A stretch of 64,000 bases of DNA, taken from NCBI RefSeq assembly GCF_001753205.1, contig NZ_CP017560.1, positions 496,001 through 560,000 on the forward strand, in the 5' to 3' direction. This document shows, piece by piece, positions 8,227 to 17,281 of the stretch. The position numbers and the translations under genes are program-made. Under the pieces are notes generated by a model, which was not told the origin of the DNA, made no database searches, and saw only the letters and a list, made by a program, of their open reading frames with translations. This DNA is from Sporosarcina ureilytica. Its GTDB lineage: Bacteria; Bacillota; Bacilli; Bacillales_A; Planococcaceae. How positions within the stretch are numbered: the stretch's first letter is position 1; each line of letters starts with the position of its first letter.

Positions 8227-8260
8227 AAAAAACAACTGCATATATTTGCAGTTGTTTTTT
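8227..8260 (+). terminator. Terminator of the ABC exporter pair
   Basis: AAAAAACAACTGCA pairs with TGCAGTTGTTTTTT, with the T-run at its 3' end. Confidence 0.9.
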
Positions 8261-8313
8261 CAATTAGAAGTCTAACCGTTCTTTTCGAATTTAAATTACA
8301 AGAGTGAAACTAG

Positions 8314-8327
8314 TGAAAGCGCTCTAG
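8314..8327 (+). promoter_or_regulatory. Possible CcpA (cre) site upstream of fumC
   Basis: TGAAAGCGCTCTAG matches 12 of 14 positions of the known cre consensus (TGWAANCGNTNWCA). It lies about 20 bases ahead of a TATAAT box at 8347-8352. The -35 region is weak. Confidence 0.35.
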
Positions 8328-8395
8328 CAACAATAGAATTGCATGGTATAATAAAGAAGATATTGAATATTACATAGATGGAAGGCGGAGTAAAG

Positions 8396-9781
8396 ATGGA
8401 TTTTCGTATTGAGCATGATACTTTTGGTGAAATCAAAGTTCCAGCTGACAAACATTGGGGTGCGCAAACGCAAAGAAGTAAACAAAACTTTAAAATTGGC
8501 ACAGAGAAAATGCCAATGGGCGTTGTACGTGCGTTTGCCCATTTGAAAAAATCAGCTGCAATTGCGAGTCATTCTTTTGGTAATATTTCAGAAGCAAAAA
8601 TGAAAGCGATTTCCGCGGCTGCTGAGGAAGTCATTGAAGGCAAACTTGATGACCACTTCCCACTTGTCGTTTGGCAAACTGGAAGCGGCACACAGTCAAA
8701 TATGAACATGAACGAAGTCCTTGCACATCGTGGGAATGAACTTTTAGAAGAGTGGGGCGAGGAAGAACGTCTACACCCAAACGATGACATTAACAAATCT
8801 CAAAGTTCAAACGATACATTCCCAACAGCACTCCATGTAGCAGGCGTAATCGCTGTTCAAGAACAATTACTACCAGCGATTGATAAATTAAAAACAACAT
8901 TTGCGGAAAAGTCTGCAGCATTTAACGATATTATTAAAATTGGCCGTACGCATTTACAAGATGCAACGCCAATTACATTAGGACAAGAAATTAGCGGCTG
9001 GCACCGTATGCTTGAGAAGACGGAAAAAATGATTGCGGATAGCGTCGAATCCATGAAAGAACTTGCAATCGGTGGAACGGCAGTTGGAACAGGCTTAAAC
9101 GCACCAGCAGGTTTTGGCGATAAAGTAGCGGCTGAAATTAGTAAAGCAGTAGACATTGAATTTACTTCTGCACAAAATAAGTTCCATTCACTTACAAGTT
9201 ATGATGAAGTTGTCTACGTGCACGGTGCAATTAAAGCGCTAGCGGCAGACATTATGAAAATCGCGAATGACGTTCGTTGGTTAGCAAGTGGGCCACGTTC
9301 AGGTATCGGTGAAATTACAATCCCTGAAAATGAGCCAGGCAGTTCTATCATGCCAGGAAAAGTAAATCCGACACAAAGTGAAGCAATTACAATGGTTGTT
9401 GCACAAGTGATGGGGAATGATGCGGCGATTGGATTTGCGGCGAGCCAAGGAAACTTTGAGCTAAACGTTTTCAAACCAGTCATTATTTATAACTTCTTAC
9501 AATCTGTTCAATTACTGAGCGATTCTATCATTAGTTTTAACGATAACTGTGCAATCGGAATTGAGCCGAACCGCGAGACAATTGACGGTTTATTGAAAAA
9601 CTCATTGATGCTTGTTACAGCATTGAACCCGCACATCGGCTATGAAAATGCGGCAAAAATTGCGAAAACAGCGCATGCGAATGGCACAACATTGAAAGAA
9701 GCTGCACTCGCAACTGGTTTATTAACAGAAGAGCAGTTTGACGAATATGTTGATCCATCAAAAATGATTGGCAATTCATAA
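8396..9781 (+). CDS. fumC: Class II fumarate hydratase
   Basis: A 461-residue tricarboxylic acid cycle enzyme that interconverts fumarate and malate in the cytoplasm. It is full length and iron-independent. The fumarase/aspartase signature [11 protein letters not shown] lies near residues 315-325 with the catalytic serine loop; [11 protein letters not shown] carries the active-site histidine near residue 185, and SSNDTFP and [10 protein letters not shown] are also intact. The ATG at 8396 is chosen because GGCGGAG precedes it and the length then matches Bacillus CitG. It stands alone with a possible cre site upstream. Confidence 0.97.
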   Translation: MDFRIEHDTFGEIKVPADKHWGAQTQRSKQNFKIGTEKMPMGVVRAFAHLKKSAAIASHSFGNISEAKMKAISAAAEEVIEGKLDDHFPLVVWQTGSGTQSNMNMNEVLAHRGNELLEEWGEEERLHPNDDINKSQSSNDTFPTALHVAGVIAVQEQLLPAIDKLKTTFAEKSAAFNDIIKIGRTHLQDATPITLGQEISGWHRMLEKTEKMIADSVESMKELAIGGTAVGTGLNAPAGFGDKVAAEISKAVDIEFTSAQNKFHSLTSYDEVVYVHGAIKALAADIMKIANDVRWLASGPRSGIGEITIPENEPGSSIMPGKVNPTQSEAITMVVAQVMGNDAAIGFAASQGNFELNVFKPVIIYNFLQSVQLLSDSIISFNDNCAIGIEPNRETIDGLLKNSLMLVTALNPHIGYENAAKIAKTAHANGTTLKEAALATGLLTEEQFDEYVDPSKMIGNS

Positions 9782-9795
9782 TATAGATGACATAC

Positions 9796-9831
9796 AAAAG
9801 GCGTCCCCATTTACTAAAGGGACGCCTTTTG
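9796..9831. terminator. Bidirectional terminator between fumC and gntP
   Basis: AAAAGGCGTCCC pairs with GGGACGCCTTTT around TTACTAAA-type loop sequence. It has T-runs on both strands and serves both converging genes. Confidence 0.9.
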
Positions 9832-9837
9832 TAATCT

Positions 9838-11190
9838 TTAAAGTCCTGGTAATATGCCGCTAAAGAGACTTAAAATGTAAACCATCGTCAGTGCGGTCAA
9901 GCCGGCTATAAATCCGCCAATGGACCAAGCTGTAATTGTTTGGGGAATTGTAAGGCGACCAAATCTGTTAACAACCCAAAATCCAGAGTCATTTGGAAGC
10001 GATAAGCCAATTGCACCCGCACAAATTGCCAGTCCGAGCAATACAGGCGAAACGCCGAGTTCTACTGCCATAGGGCCAAGAATTGTAGAAGTCGTAACGA
10101 GCGCGACTGTGGCAGAACCAAGAGAAGCGCGTAGGATTTGGGAGAAAATAAATGCAAGCATGAACACTGGAATACTCCAACTTTGCATCGTTGCGATTAA
10201 ATGATCCCCGATACCACTTTGGTTAATGACAGCACCAAATGCACCACCAGCACCTGTTACTAAAATAATCATACCAGCTGAATTAATTGCTTCATTATAT
10301 AATTCACCGTACGGTACATTGATATAAGGACGAAGAACAATTAATGCAACAATAACACTGATGAATAAAGCGACGTTCTTATCTCCGATGAACCCTAGGA
10401 AATTCGATAGTGGACCCTCGTCTAACCATAACTTAGTGACAGTATTTAATAAAATTAAGACGATTGGCAATCCAAGCATAAAGAATGAAAGTCCAGTAGA
10501 AATTTCTTTTCTTGGTTGTTCATTTGTTTGAATAGGCTCTTCTTCCGTATGATCCTCTTCTAAGATAGGATTAATTCTTTTACCGATGAATGATCCGTAT
10601 AGATACCCACCGACGATTGCTGCGGGGATTGCACAAACGAGACCATAAAAGATAAACAATCCAAGATCTGCACCAGTGTTTTCAGCTACAACTAAAGGTC
10701 CGGGAGTAGGTGCAATCATACTATGCGATACGATAAGACCGACACCTAATGCTGTAACAAAAGTAACGATGGAAATCCCCGTTCTTCTTGATAAGCTTTT
10801 GACAAGCCCACTTAAAATGACGAAAGCAGCATCGAAAAATACTGGAATTGAAACGGCAACCCCTGTTAAGGAGAGTCCTGCAGCAGAACGTTTTACGCCG
10901 AATATACGTAGAACGGCTTGTGCGATTTTTTCAATTGCACCGGATACACCAAGAAATTGCCCAAAAATAACACCGAGCCCAATTAATATCCCTACGCCAA
11001 TTAACGTATTTCCGAAGCCAGTTACAATGACGGAAGGAATTTCGGCGAGTGGGAAGCCAAGTACGATTGCGGTTGCGAGCGCTACACCGATTAAAGATAA
11101 AAATGGTTCTACTTTTAATTTTAAAATCATAAAGAATAAAGCTGCTAACGATAATATAAAAATCACAATGAGCAAATTGCCTTCAATCAT
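9838..11190 (-). CDS. GntP-family acid sugar permease
   Basis: A 450-residue permease with about 12 hydrophobic segments, member of the gluconate:H+ symporter (GntP) family. It contains the family-typical GNTLIGVGILIGLGVIFG and LPNDSGFWVVNRF stretches. It imports a sugar acid using the proton gradient. The genomic context (DUF1537 kinase and hydroxyacid dehydrogenase immediately upstream) suggests a four-carbon acid sugar such as threonate or erythronate rather than gluconate. It is the last gene of a three-gene operon, 18 bases after the kinase, with start at 11190 behind AAGAGG. Confidence 0.9.
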   Translation of the reverse strand: MIEGNLLIVIFILSLAALFFMILKLKVEPFLSLIGVALATAIVLGFPLAEIPSVIVTGFGNTLIGVGILIGLGVIFGQFLGVSGAIEKIAQAVLRIFGVKRSAAGLSLTGVAVSIPVFFDAAFVILSGLVKSLSRRTGISIVTFVTALGVGLIVSHSMIAPTPGPLVVAENTGADLGLFIFYGLVCAIPAAIVGGYLYGSFIGKRINPILEEDHTEEEPIQTNEQPRKEISTGLSFFMLGLPIVLILLNTVTKLWLDEGPLSNFLGFIGDKNVALFISVIVALIVLRPYINVPYGELYNEAINSAGMIILVTGAGGAFGAVINQSGIGDHLIATMQSWSIPVFMLAFIFSQILRASLGSATVALVTTSTILGPMAVELGVSPVLLGLAICAGAIGLSLPNDSGFWVVNRFGRLTIPQTITAWSIGGFIAGLTALTMVYILSLFSGILPGL

Positions 11191-11208
11191 TTCCCGTACC
11201 TCTTTTCA

Positions 11209-12630
11209 TTATTTGGATTGCAGTGCTTGCACTACTCGTTTCAAAGTATCATCTTCGCCAACGTTACCTGGGAAAATGATGTAAGGAATGTGTGGGAAAA
11301 TACTTTCTCCACCCGTTTTCCAAACAGGTACCCCGGGGGCTACTTGTCCCATGACTTCTGCCTTTTTGACTTCCAAACCGATTGTTCCAATATCGCTTGA
11401 GGTAATTCCACCTTTCGCGATTACATAACGAGGTTGCGGATTACATTTATGAACAAACTGCGTGACAGCGTTTGAAATTTTAACTGAAAGTGCTAGTTCT
11501 TCTTCTTCGCGTCCGTCTTCCAAATCCAATCTTTCGCGAGATGTGTAGACACAAACTGTAGTACCCTCAGCAATTTTAGTATTTATCAGTTGTTGGATAC
11601 GCACAATCTCTTCCGCGAACAGGTCTTCATTCGTCACAAGATGACAATTGAATTCTACAAAATGAATATCAGCAAGTTCTTTCAAACGATTAAGTTGGTC
11701 AGTCGTTTTTTGAACATGAGAACCAACGACAACTAAACCGCCATTTTGATTTGATTCGGTGATTAATTCATCCTTAGTTAAATAAGGCTTTGATGAAACG
11801 TCGCCAATGACCTTTGTAAAGGAAGCGGCCGTTCTGAATAAGTAATGCTTCCCAGCTTTTATCGCACGTAATAGGGCGATTGAAAACGCCTTCACATCGT
11901 CCTCCGTGACGGCATTGACAATAAGCTTCTGGAAGTCTTTTAATTGAAGTAGTTTATTCACCATAGACGTGAAGTCGAGTGTACGTAACTCCTCTAAAGA
12001 AATAGAAAGGACATCCTCTTTTGAGTAGGCACCGGATGTTTTTTCTTCAATCCATTCTTTTAAATGACTGCTCGTAAAGCCAAACATTCGATCTTTCGCG
12101 AATTCCGTTTCTCCGGCAGGAATATATTGTTCGCCTTGTTTTACGTAGTGCACGTCATCTATCGTTTCTCTTCCGCCTTCTTTAAAGAAAGGTAAAATAA
12201 TTTCTCCGTCATAATGAACAGAACTTTCTTTTTCAATCGTCTCTTTTAAGACAACAGTTTCTAATGGATAATGCCCACGAAGGGTAGAGTCACCACGACT
12301 GATTAGTACGAAAGGAATAGTTAGTTGTTGAGAAACACGTGCAATTCGCTCGGCGATGTCCGTATGAACTTGTTTTGTTTTCTCTACGGAAAATGCACGG
12401 GAGTTTGTTAGAAGAAAAACTAATTGTCGATCCTCTTCGAACATATCGCAAATTGTTTCTTCCGACCAATCCGTAAAGACAGGGATCCCGTGAACCGTTT
12501 GGACGCCTGTTGGATCGTCATCCAGTACAATGATTTTATGGGAAAATGAAGCGCGTTCCTTTTTCCAAATATCATTTAATTCAGGCCCGTAAACTGGAAG
12601 CTTTTTGACACGTTCAGCAACATTATTCAA
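11209..12630 (-). CDS. otnK: DUF1537 four-carbon acid sugar kinase (OtnK-like)
   Basis: A 473-residue full-length DUF1537 protein. The N-terminal sugar-binding domain has LDDDPTGVQT at residues 36-45 and SRGDSTLRGHYP near residue 110; the C-terminal nucleotide-binding domain has VIAKGGITSSD and the glycine-rich PVWKTGG segment. Family members phosphorylate 3-oxo-tetronate (OtnK) or D-threonate/D-erythronate. Its start overlaps the dehydrogenase stop by eight bases, so they are translationally coupled. No OtnC decarboxylase or PdxA2 dehydrogenase is next to it, so the exact substrate is open. Confidence 0.85.
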   Translation of the reverse strand: MNNVAERVKKLPVYGPELNDIWKKERASFSHKIIVLDDDPTGVQTVHGIPVFTDWSEETICDMFEEDRQLVFLLTNSRAFSVEKTKQVHTDIAERIARVSQQLTIPFVLISRGDSTLRGHYPLETVVLKETIEKESSVHYDGEIILPFFKEGGRETIDDVHYVKQGEQYIPAGETEFAKDRMFGFTSSHLKEWIEEKTSGAYSKEDVLSISLEELRTLDFTSMVNKLLQLKDFQKLIVNAVTEDDVKAFSIALLRAIKAGKHYLFRTAASFTKVIGDVSSKPYLTKDELITESNQNGGLVVVGSHVQKTTDQLNRLKELADIHFVEFNCHLVTNEDLFAEEIVRIQQLINTKIAEGTTVCVYTSRERLDLEDGREEEELALSVKISNAVTQFVHKCNPQPRYVIAKGGITSSDIGTIGLEVKKAEVMGQVAPGVPVWKTGGESIFPHIPYIIFPGNVGEDDTLKRVVQALQSK

Positions 12631-13525
12631 CTTCTTTTTCTCCTTTCATTACTTCATAGTTTGCTAGTTTTTCATAGTATTGAATTAACCCACCGTGATC
12701 ATCCGCTGCTTTTCCATCAACTTTTAGCGCGTGGAACATTTCTACAACGTTTGATGTTAAAGGCATTGGAACACCGATATCTCTTCCGGCATCTAAGACA
12801 TTCGTTAAATCTTTCAAGTTAATATCGATGCGTCCTCCTGCAACGAAATTCCGATCAAGTACAAGTGGAATTTTTGCATCAAGTACGGCACTTCCAGCAA
12901 GTCCTCCGCGAATAGCTTGGTACATTTTTTCAACATCGACCCCAGCTTTTGCTGCAAGCACAACCGCCTCTGACATTGCCGCAATTGTAACGTTTACTAA
13001 AATCTGATTCGCTAACTTCGTCGTTGAGCCGCTGCCGCTTCCGCCAACATGCGTAATATCTTTACCCATCGCACGTAGAATTGGTAGCGCTTTCTCAAGG
13101 GCTGCTTCATCGCCGCCAACCATAATTGACATTGTGCCATCAATTGCTTTCGGTTCCCCACCGCTCACGGGCGCATCCAAAAATGCAACATCAAGTTTAG
13201 ACAATTCATTTGCAATAAAGGTAGAGTCGATTGGAGATATCGAGCTCATATCGACTACGACAGTCCCAGGTTTGACGCCTTCAGCTACCCCGCTTGTTCC
13301 TAGAAGCACATCCTTTACGATATCCGCATTAGGAAGCATCGTGATAATGAAATCGCTTTCTCTTGCAACCTCAAGAGGAGATAGCGCTTCCAATGCACCG
13401 GAAGCTACGACTTCTTTTCTAGCATTTTCATTCACGTCAAAAGCTTTTACTTGAAAGCCTTCTTTTAATAAATTAAGCACCATTGGTTTTCCCATAATGC
13501 CAAGTCCAATAAAACCTATATTCAT
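12623..13525 (-). CDS. 3-hydroxyisobutyrate dehydrogenase family enzyme (LtnD/GarR-like)
   Basis: A 300-residue NAD(P)-dependent beta-hydroxyacid dehydrogenase. The Rossmann motif GFIGLGIMG is at residues 4-12, the substrate motif DAPVSGG at 118-124, and the catalytic lysine is in TTKLANQ (Lys170). The family includes L-threonate 2-dehydrogenase (LtnD) and tartronate semialdehyde reductase (GarR). Next to an OtnK-like kinase, LtnD-type oxidation of threonate is the natural inference, but GarR activity cannot be excluded by sequence. It is the first gene of the operon, with start at 13525 behind AAAGGAG and GTATAC operators ahead. Confidence 0.88.
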   Translation of the reverse strand: MNIGFIGLGIMGKPMVLNLLKEGFQVKAFDVNENARKEVVASGALEALSPLEVARESDFIITMLPNADIVKDVLLGTSGVAEGVKPGTVVVDMSSISPIDSTFIANELSKLDVAFLDAPVSGGEPKAIDGTMSIMVGGDEAALEKALPILRAMGKDITHVGGSGSGSTTKLANQILVNVTIAAMSEAVVLAAKAGVDVEKMYQAIRGGLAGSAVLDAKIPLVLDRNFVAGGRIDINLKDLTNVLDAGRDIGVPMPLTSNVVEMFHALKVDGKAADDHGGLIQYYEKLANYEVMKGEKEVE

Positions 13526-13576
13526 GATGATTCTCCTTTATGTGTTCATAAAAGTAATTTCACTGATTTGAAATCG

Positions 13577-13667
13577 ATTATATACTAAGATTTCAGATTT
13601 GTATACATTAAATTTAAAATGTATACAATCTATTTTTATACAAAGCGTATTGCCCTTCTTGTATACT
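13577..13667. promoter_or_regulatory. Divergent promoter region with GTATAC operators
   Basis: GTATAC occurs at 13601, 13621 and 13661, that is 20 and 40 bases apart. The first two are embedded in a perfect dyad: TTGTATACATT (13599-13609) and AATGTATACAA (13618-13628) with an eight-base centre. Such TTGTATACAA-like sites are usual for FadR/GntR regulators. On the minus strand TATAAT (13582-13577) could be the -10 of the dehydrogenase operon; on the plus strand TATACT (13662-13667) could be that of the regulator. Binding would therefore control both directions. Confidence 0.65.
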
Positions 13668-13699
13668 TACAGTAGAAGAAGTGTGGAAGGGGGAGAACA

Positions 13700-14308
13700 A
13701 TGCGTACAGTTGGAACCGCCCAATTACAGGCTTATGAGATCATTAGAGATCAGATTTTAGATGGAACTTACCCGGGTGGGATGAAGTTAGTAGAAGCGAG
13801 ACTTGCTGAAGAAATTGGTGTAAGTAGAACGCCAATTCGAGAAGCAATCCGGCGATTAGAACAAGAAGGTTTAATCAAAAGAAAGAAAGTATATAAACCA
13901 ACAGAAACAGATTTAAGGCATTTATTCCAAATGCGAATATTAATCGAATGTCACGCAGCAAAGATGGCGGCGTCTTATATGATAGAAGAAGATATTGAGG
14001 AATTGAAAACATGCATTGAAATCGCTAGAACGGGGAATTCAGAGGAAATTGTTAAAGCAAATAAGAAATTTCACGATATGATTGTTCGGGAATGTCGAAA
14101 TCCGATTATGATAGATACTGTAGATAAGATGCAATCTATTATTTATCTCTTCAGTCGAGCAGTCGTCTTATATAAAAGGCCTTTTTTAATAGATGAACAT
14201 GAACTGATTTGCCAGGCGATTGCTAATCGAGATCCTGAACAGGCAAGTACGTTGATGGAAAAACATTTGAAAGCTGATTTAGAGTTTTCATTGGAAATTG
14301 TGAATTGA
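13700..14308 (+). CDS. FadR-subfamily GntR transcriptional regulator
   Basis: A 202-residue regulator with an N-terminal winged helix (about residues 5-70, containing LAEEIGVSRTPIREAIRRLEQEGL) and a helical FCD ligand-binding domain. Several histidines in the C-terminal half (for example in FHDMIV and KHLKAD) fit the metal-binding FCD type. It is divergent from the tetronate operon and faces the GTATAC operators, so it very probably controls that operon and itself. The start at 13700 follows AAGGGGGAG. The inducer is probably a sugar acid, by inference from the neighbours. Confidence 0.9.
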   Translation: MRTVGTAQLQAYEIIRDQILDGTYPGGMKLVEARLAEEIGVSRTPIREAIRRLEQEGLIKRKKVYKPTETDLRHLFQMRILIECHAAKMAASYMIEEDIEELKTCIEIARTGNSEEIVKANKKFHDMIVRECRNPIMIDTVDKMQSIIYLFSRAVVLYKRPFLIDEHELICQAIANRDPEQASTLMEKHLKADLEFSLEIVN

Positions 14309-14327
14309 ATTTCAGGGGGAGATGTCA

Positions 14328-14993
14328 ATGACTATGAATCGTCAACCATTTGTTGCGTCTTGGAGTGGGGGAAAAGATTCGGCGATGGCCTATTATCGCG
14401 CGTTAAAGGCGGGAGCAGTCCCGAAAAAGCTATGGACAATGTTTGAAGAAGATAAGGAAAGGTCAAAATCACATGCGTTGCCAATTGAAGTAGTCCAGGC
14501 ACAAGCAAAGCAACTCGGTGTTCCATCAATGATTAGTGGAGCGGATTGGGCAGGTTATGAAGAACAATTTTTGAGTGCAATGAGATCTTGTGTAGATGAA
14601 GGGATTTCTAATGGCGTCTTTGGCGATATCGATCTAGAAGATCATTTAGAATGGGTTCAAAATAGTTGTAAAAAAGTAGGGATGAAGGCGATTCATCCAT
14701 TGTGGATGGAGCCGCGACGAAAAATATTAGAAGAATTTATAGCTGTAGGGTTTGAAGCTTATGTCATTGTTATTGATACGAAACGAGTGCCAGCTCAATT
14801 CATCGGTCGACAATTTACGATTGAACTAATGGATGAATTGGAAGCACTTGGCATCGATTCCTGTGGTGAATCTGGTGAATTCCATACGGTCGTTGTAGAT
14901 GGACCAATCTTTAAAGAACGTGTACCGATTAAGTTTGATGAAGTAATTGTTCAGAACAATTATCACTTTATGCCGGTCTCATTGGAAAATTAA
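14328..14993 (+). CDS. Dph6-like PP-loop ATP pyrophosphatase
   Basis: A 221-residue adenine-nucleotide alpha-hydrolase fold protein with the PP-loop SGGKDSAMA (near residue 12) and the family-typical CGESGEFHT near residue 185. In archaea and eukaryotes the family makes diphthamide (diphthine-ammonia ligase); bacteria have no diphthamide, so the substrate here is unknown, and an amidation or ligation using ATP is the safest statement. I chose ATG 14328 because GGGGGA is about seven bases upstream; ATG 14322 is too close. It follows the GntR gene by 19 bases and is probably co-transcribed with it. Confidence 0.8.
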   Translation: MTMNRQPFVASWSGGKDSAMAYYRALKAGAVPKKLWTMFEEDKERSKSHALPIEVVQAQAKQLGVPSMISGADWAGYEEQFLSAMRSCVDEGISNGVFGDIDLEDHLEWVQNSCKKVGMKAIHPLWMEPRRKILEEFIAVGFEAYVIVIDTKRVPAQFIGRQFTIELMDELEALGIDSCGESGEFHTVVVDGPIFKERVPIKFDEVIVQNNYHFMPVSLEN

Positions 14994-15166
14994 AGTTCTT
15001 GGTAATCTCTTTGGTGACGTCCGCCGTCTTTAATTTCTGCATGGTATAGAGCTTTTAGTGCATAATGTCTTTCTAGATCATGTTCTTTCATAATCTTTTT
15101 TAAACGACTTTCTAATTTTGGGCTAATCTTCATTAGCTGTTCCATTTTTTGAACTGAATATTTCAT
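14990..15166 (-). CDS. Small charged protein of unknown function
   Basis: A 58-residue lysine-, glutamate- and histidine-rich protein that I do not recognise. The ATG at 15166 follows GGAGG by about eight bases, which makes translation credible; the longer frame to 15274 would run across the promoter. It is predicted to be helical, without a signal peptide or membrane helix, and its tail contains GGRHQRD. Its stop overlaps that of the Dph6-like gene tail to tail by four bases. It is divergent from the TetM-like GTPase and shares with it a mirrored promoter region at 15198-15238. Confidence 0.55.
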   Translation of the reverse strand: MKYSVQKMEQLMKISPKLESRLKKIMKEHDLERHYALKALYHAEIKDGGRHQRDYQEL

Positions 15167-15197
15167 AAGTACTACCTCCAAACTTTCGATTCGTTCC

Positions 15198-15238
15198 AGT
15201 ATAGCATTTATTTTGCCTAAGCGAACAAATGCTATACT
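15198..15238. promoter_or_regulatory. Inverted repeat carrying two outward extended -10 promoters
   Basis: AGTATAGCATTT (15198-15209) and AAATGCTATACT (15227-15238) are perfect 12-base arms around 17 bases. Each arm ends in TGCTATACT, a full extended -10 element, facing outward: one toward the small protein at 15166, the other toward the GTPase at 15273. No good -35 is visible on either side, as allowed for extended -10 promoters. Confidence 0.6.
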
Positions 15239-15272
15239 AAAGAAAAGCATTTGAAGTAAAGCGAGGGGTTTC

Positions 15273-17213
15273 ATGTATAAAACAATAGGCGTAGTAGCAC
15301 ATGTAGATGCCGGAAAAACAACTTTTTCAGAGCAGCTACTTTATCATACAAATAGCATTCGACACAGAGGCCGTGTTGACCACCAAGACACGTTTTTAGA
15401 TACGCACGATATTGAAAAAAAACGTGGCATTACTGTATTTGCGGACCAAGCAATGTTTACGTATGGCGAATCAATGTATACCCTGATCGACACCCCTGGA
15501 CACGTCGATTTTTCACCAGAAATGGAACGAGCCATTCAAGTGATGGACTATGCGATTGTAATTATTAGCGCGGTTGACGGTGTTGAAGGACATACCGAAA
15601 CTGTTTGGCAATTACTGCGTAAGTACCGTGTCCCGACGTTTTTCTTTATGAATAAAATTGACAGGGAAGGCGCAAATGTTGAAAACGTCATGCAAGACAT
15701 TCAGACGAATTTAACTGAGGATGTGTATGACTTCACAAATGATTTTGAAGATGGTGTTATGCAAGAAGGGTTAATTGAATTTATTGCGGAGCGCAATGAA
15801 GCACTTCTCGACCACTATTTGGAAGTTGGTTATGATGCAGCATTATGGTTAGAAACGTTAAAAACCATGATTCAAGAAAACCAAATTTTCGTTTGCGCAA
15901 GTGGTTCTGCATTAAAGGATATTGGTATTGTTGAATTTTTAGCTCTGTTAGATGCTTTAACAGAAACGACCTATTCAGATGAAGGGGAATTCACAGCAAA
16001 AGTATATAAAATTCGCCATGACGAGAGCGGGAATCGTGTAACCTTCCTTAAATCTTTAAGTGGTATGCTTCGCGTGCGGGATGAAGTGAAGTACGGTGAG
16101 CATGCGGAGAAAATCACACAAATCCGACTGTATAACGGGAGTAAGTATCAGGCGGTTGATAAGGCTCATGCAGGGACATTGTTCGCTGTAACGGGATTAA
16201 CAAACACGACTGTTGGGGACTCCATAGGTGTGTTGGAAGAGAACACAACTTTTGAATTAGTGCCGACTTTAACATCCACTGTCGAGTTCGATGCTTCGAT
16301 TCATGTAAAAGAAGTATTAAAATGCTTCTATATGCTAGATGCAGAAGACCCTTCATTACATGTGATTTGGAATGAACATTTTGAGGAAATCCATGTACAT
16401 GTAATGGGAACGATTCAATTGGAAGTACTGAAACAGGTTGTGCAAGAACGTTTTGGAATTGAAGTTCATTTTGGTACGCCAAAAATTCTTTATAAAGAAA
16501 CAGTCGAGACAACTGTCATCGGTTATGGACATTTTGAACCGTTGCGACATTATGCTGAAGTTCATTTGAAAATAGAGCCTGCAGAACGCAATAGCGGAAT
16601 CTCTTTCGAAAACAAGTGCCATGCAAATGATTTATCGATAGGGAATCAAAACCTAATTCGCCAACATATTTTTGAGCGAGAACATCACGGACTTTTAACG
16701 GGTTCAGGCTTAACCGACGTGAACATTACACTGCTAACAGGAAGAGCCCATCATGAGCATACGTCGGGCGGTGATTTCAGAGAAGCAACACACCGTGCAC
16801 TTCGCCAAGGACTCGAACAAGCGAAGAATGTTTTGTTGGAGCCTTATTATGACTTTAAAATAAAAGTTGAACTCGATATGATGGGGCGTATTCTTTCAGA
16901 TATTCAACAAGCACACGGAACTTTTCAGCCACCAGAAACAATTGGCAACCATACAATAATTAACGGAAAAGTCCCAGTAGCAACATTCATGAACTACAGC
17001 CAAACATTTGCGTCCATTACAAATGGAAAAGGGGCGCTTAGTTTGAAGTTTAGCGGTTATGATGTCTGTCACAATGCTGACGAAGTCATTGACATGATTG
17101 GCTATGATAAAAATGCAGACCCCGAATACACGTCCACGTCGATTTTCTGTGCGAACGGCAAAGGATACCCAGTGCCGTGGCATGAAGCGAAAGATGCGAT
17201 GCATTGTTTATAA
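15273..17213 (+). CDS. TetM/EF-G-like translational GTPase
   Basis: A 646-residue GTPase of the ribosomal-protection (TetM/TetO) branch of EF-G, whose members are about 640 residues. G1 is AHVDAGKTT (residues 9-17), the switch region contains KKRGIT, G3 is DTPGH and G4 is NKID. EF-G-like domains II-V follow. TetM-type proteins bind the ribosome in place of EF-G; chromosomal relatives without proven resistance are common in Bacillales. The start at 15273 follows GAGGGG. Tetracycline resistance cannot be claimed from sequence alone. Confidence 0.82.
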   Translation: MYKTIGVVAHVDAGKTTFSEQLLYHTNSIRHRGRVDHQDTFLDTHDIEKKRGITVFADQAMFTYGESMYTLIDTPGHVDFSPEMERAIQVMDYAIVIISAVDGVEGHTETVWQLLRKYRVPTFFFMNKIDREGANVENVMQDIQTNLTEDVYDFTNDFEDGVMQEGLIEFIAERNEALLDHYLEVGYDAALWLETLKTMIQENQIFVCASGSALKDIGIVEFLALLDALTETTYSDEGEFTAKVYKIRHDESGNRVTFLKSLSGMLRVRDEVKYGEHAEKITQIRLYNGSKYQAVDKAHAGTLFAVTGLTNTTVGDSIGVLEENTTFELVPTLTSTVEFDASIHVKEVLKCFYMLDAEDPSLHVIWNEHFEEIHVHVMGTIQLEVLKQVVQERFGIEVHFGTPKILYKETVETTVIGYGHFEPLRHYAEVHLKIEPAERNSGISFENKCHANDLSIGNQNLIRQHIFEREHHGLLTGSGLTDVNITLLTGRAHHEHTSGGDFREATHRALRQGLEQAKNVLLEPYYDFKIKVELDMMGRILSDIQQAHGTFQPPETIGNHTIINGKVPVATFMNYSQTFASITNGKGALSLKFSGYDVCHNADEVIDMIGYDKNADPEYTSTSIFCANGKGYPVPWHEAKDAMHCL

Positions 17214-17281
17214 GTTTCATTGAAATAAAAACTGCTCGCAATGATTTTAAATGATAGAGTAATAACCATTAACGTAAAATA

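Noticed and set aside
15273-17213. Naming the gene as a tetracycline resistance determinant (tetM)
   Set aside because: Family membership does not prove resistance, and there is no leader attenuator or mobile context.
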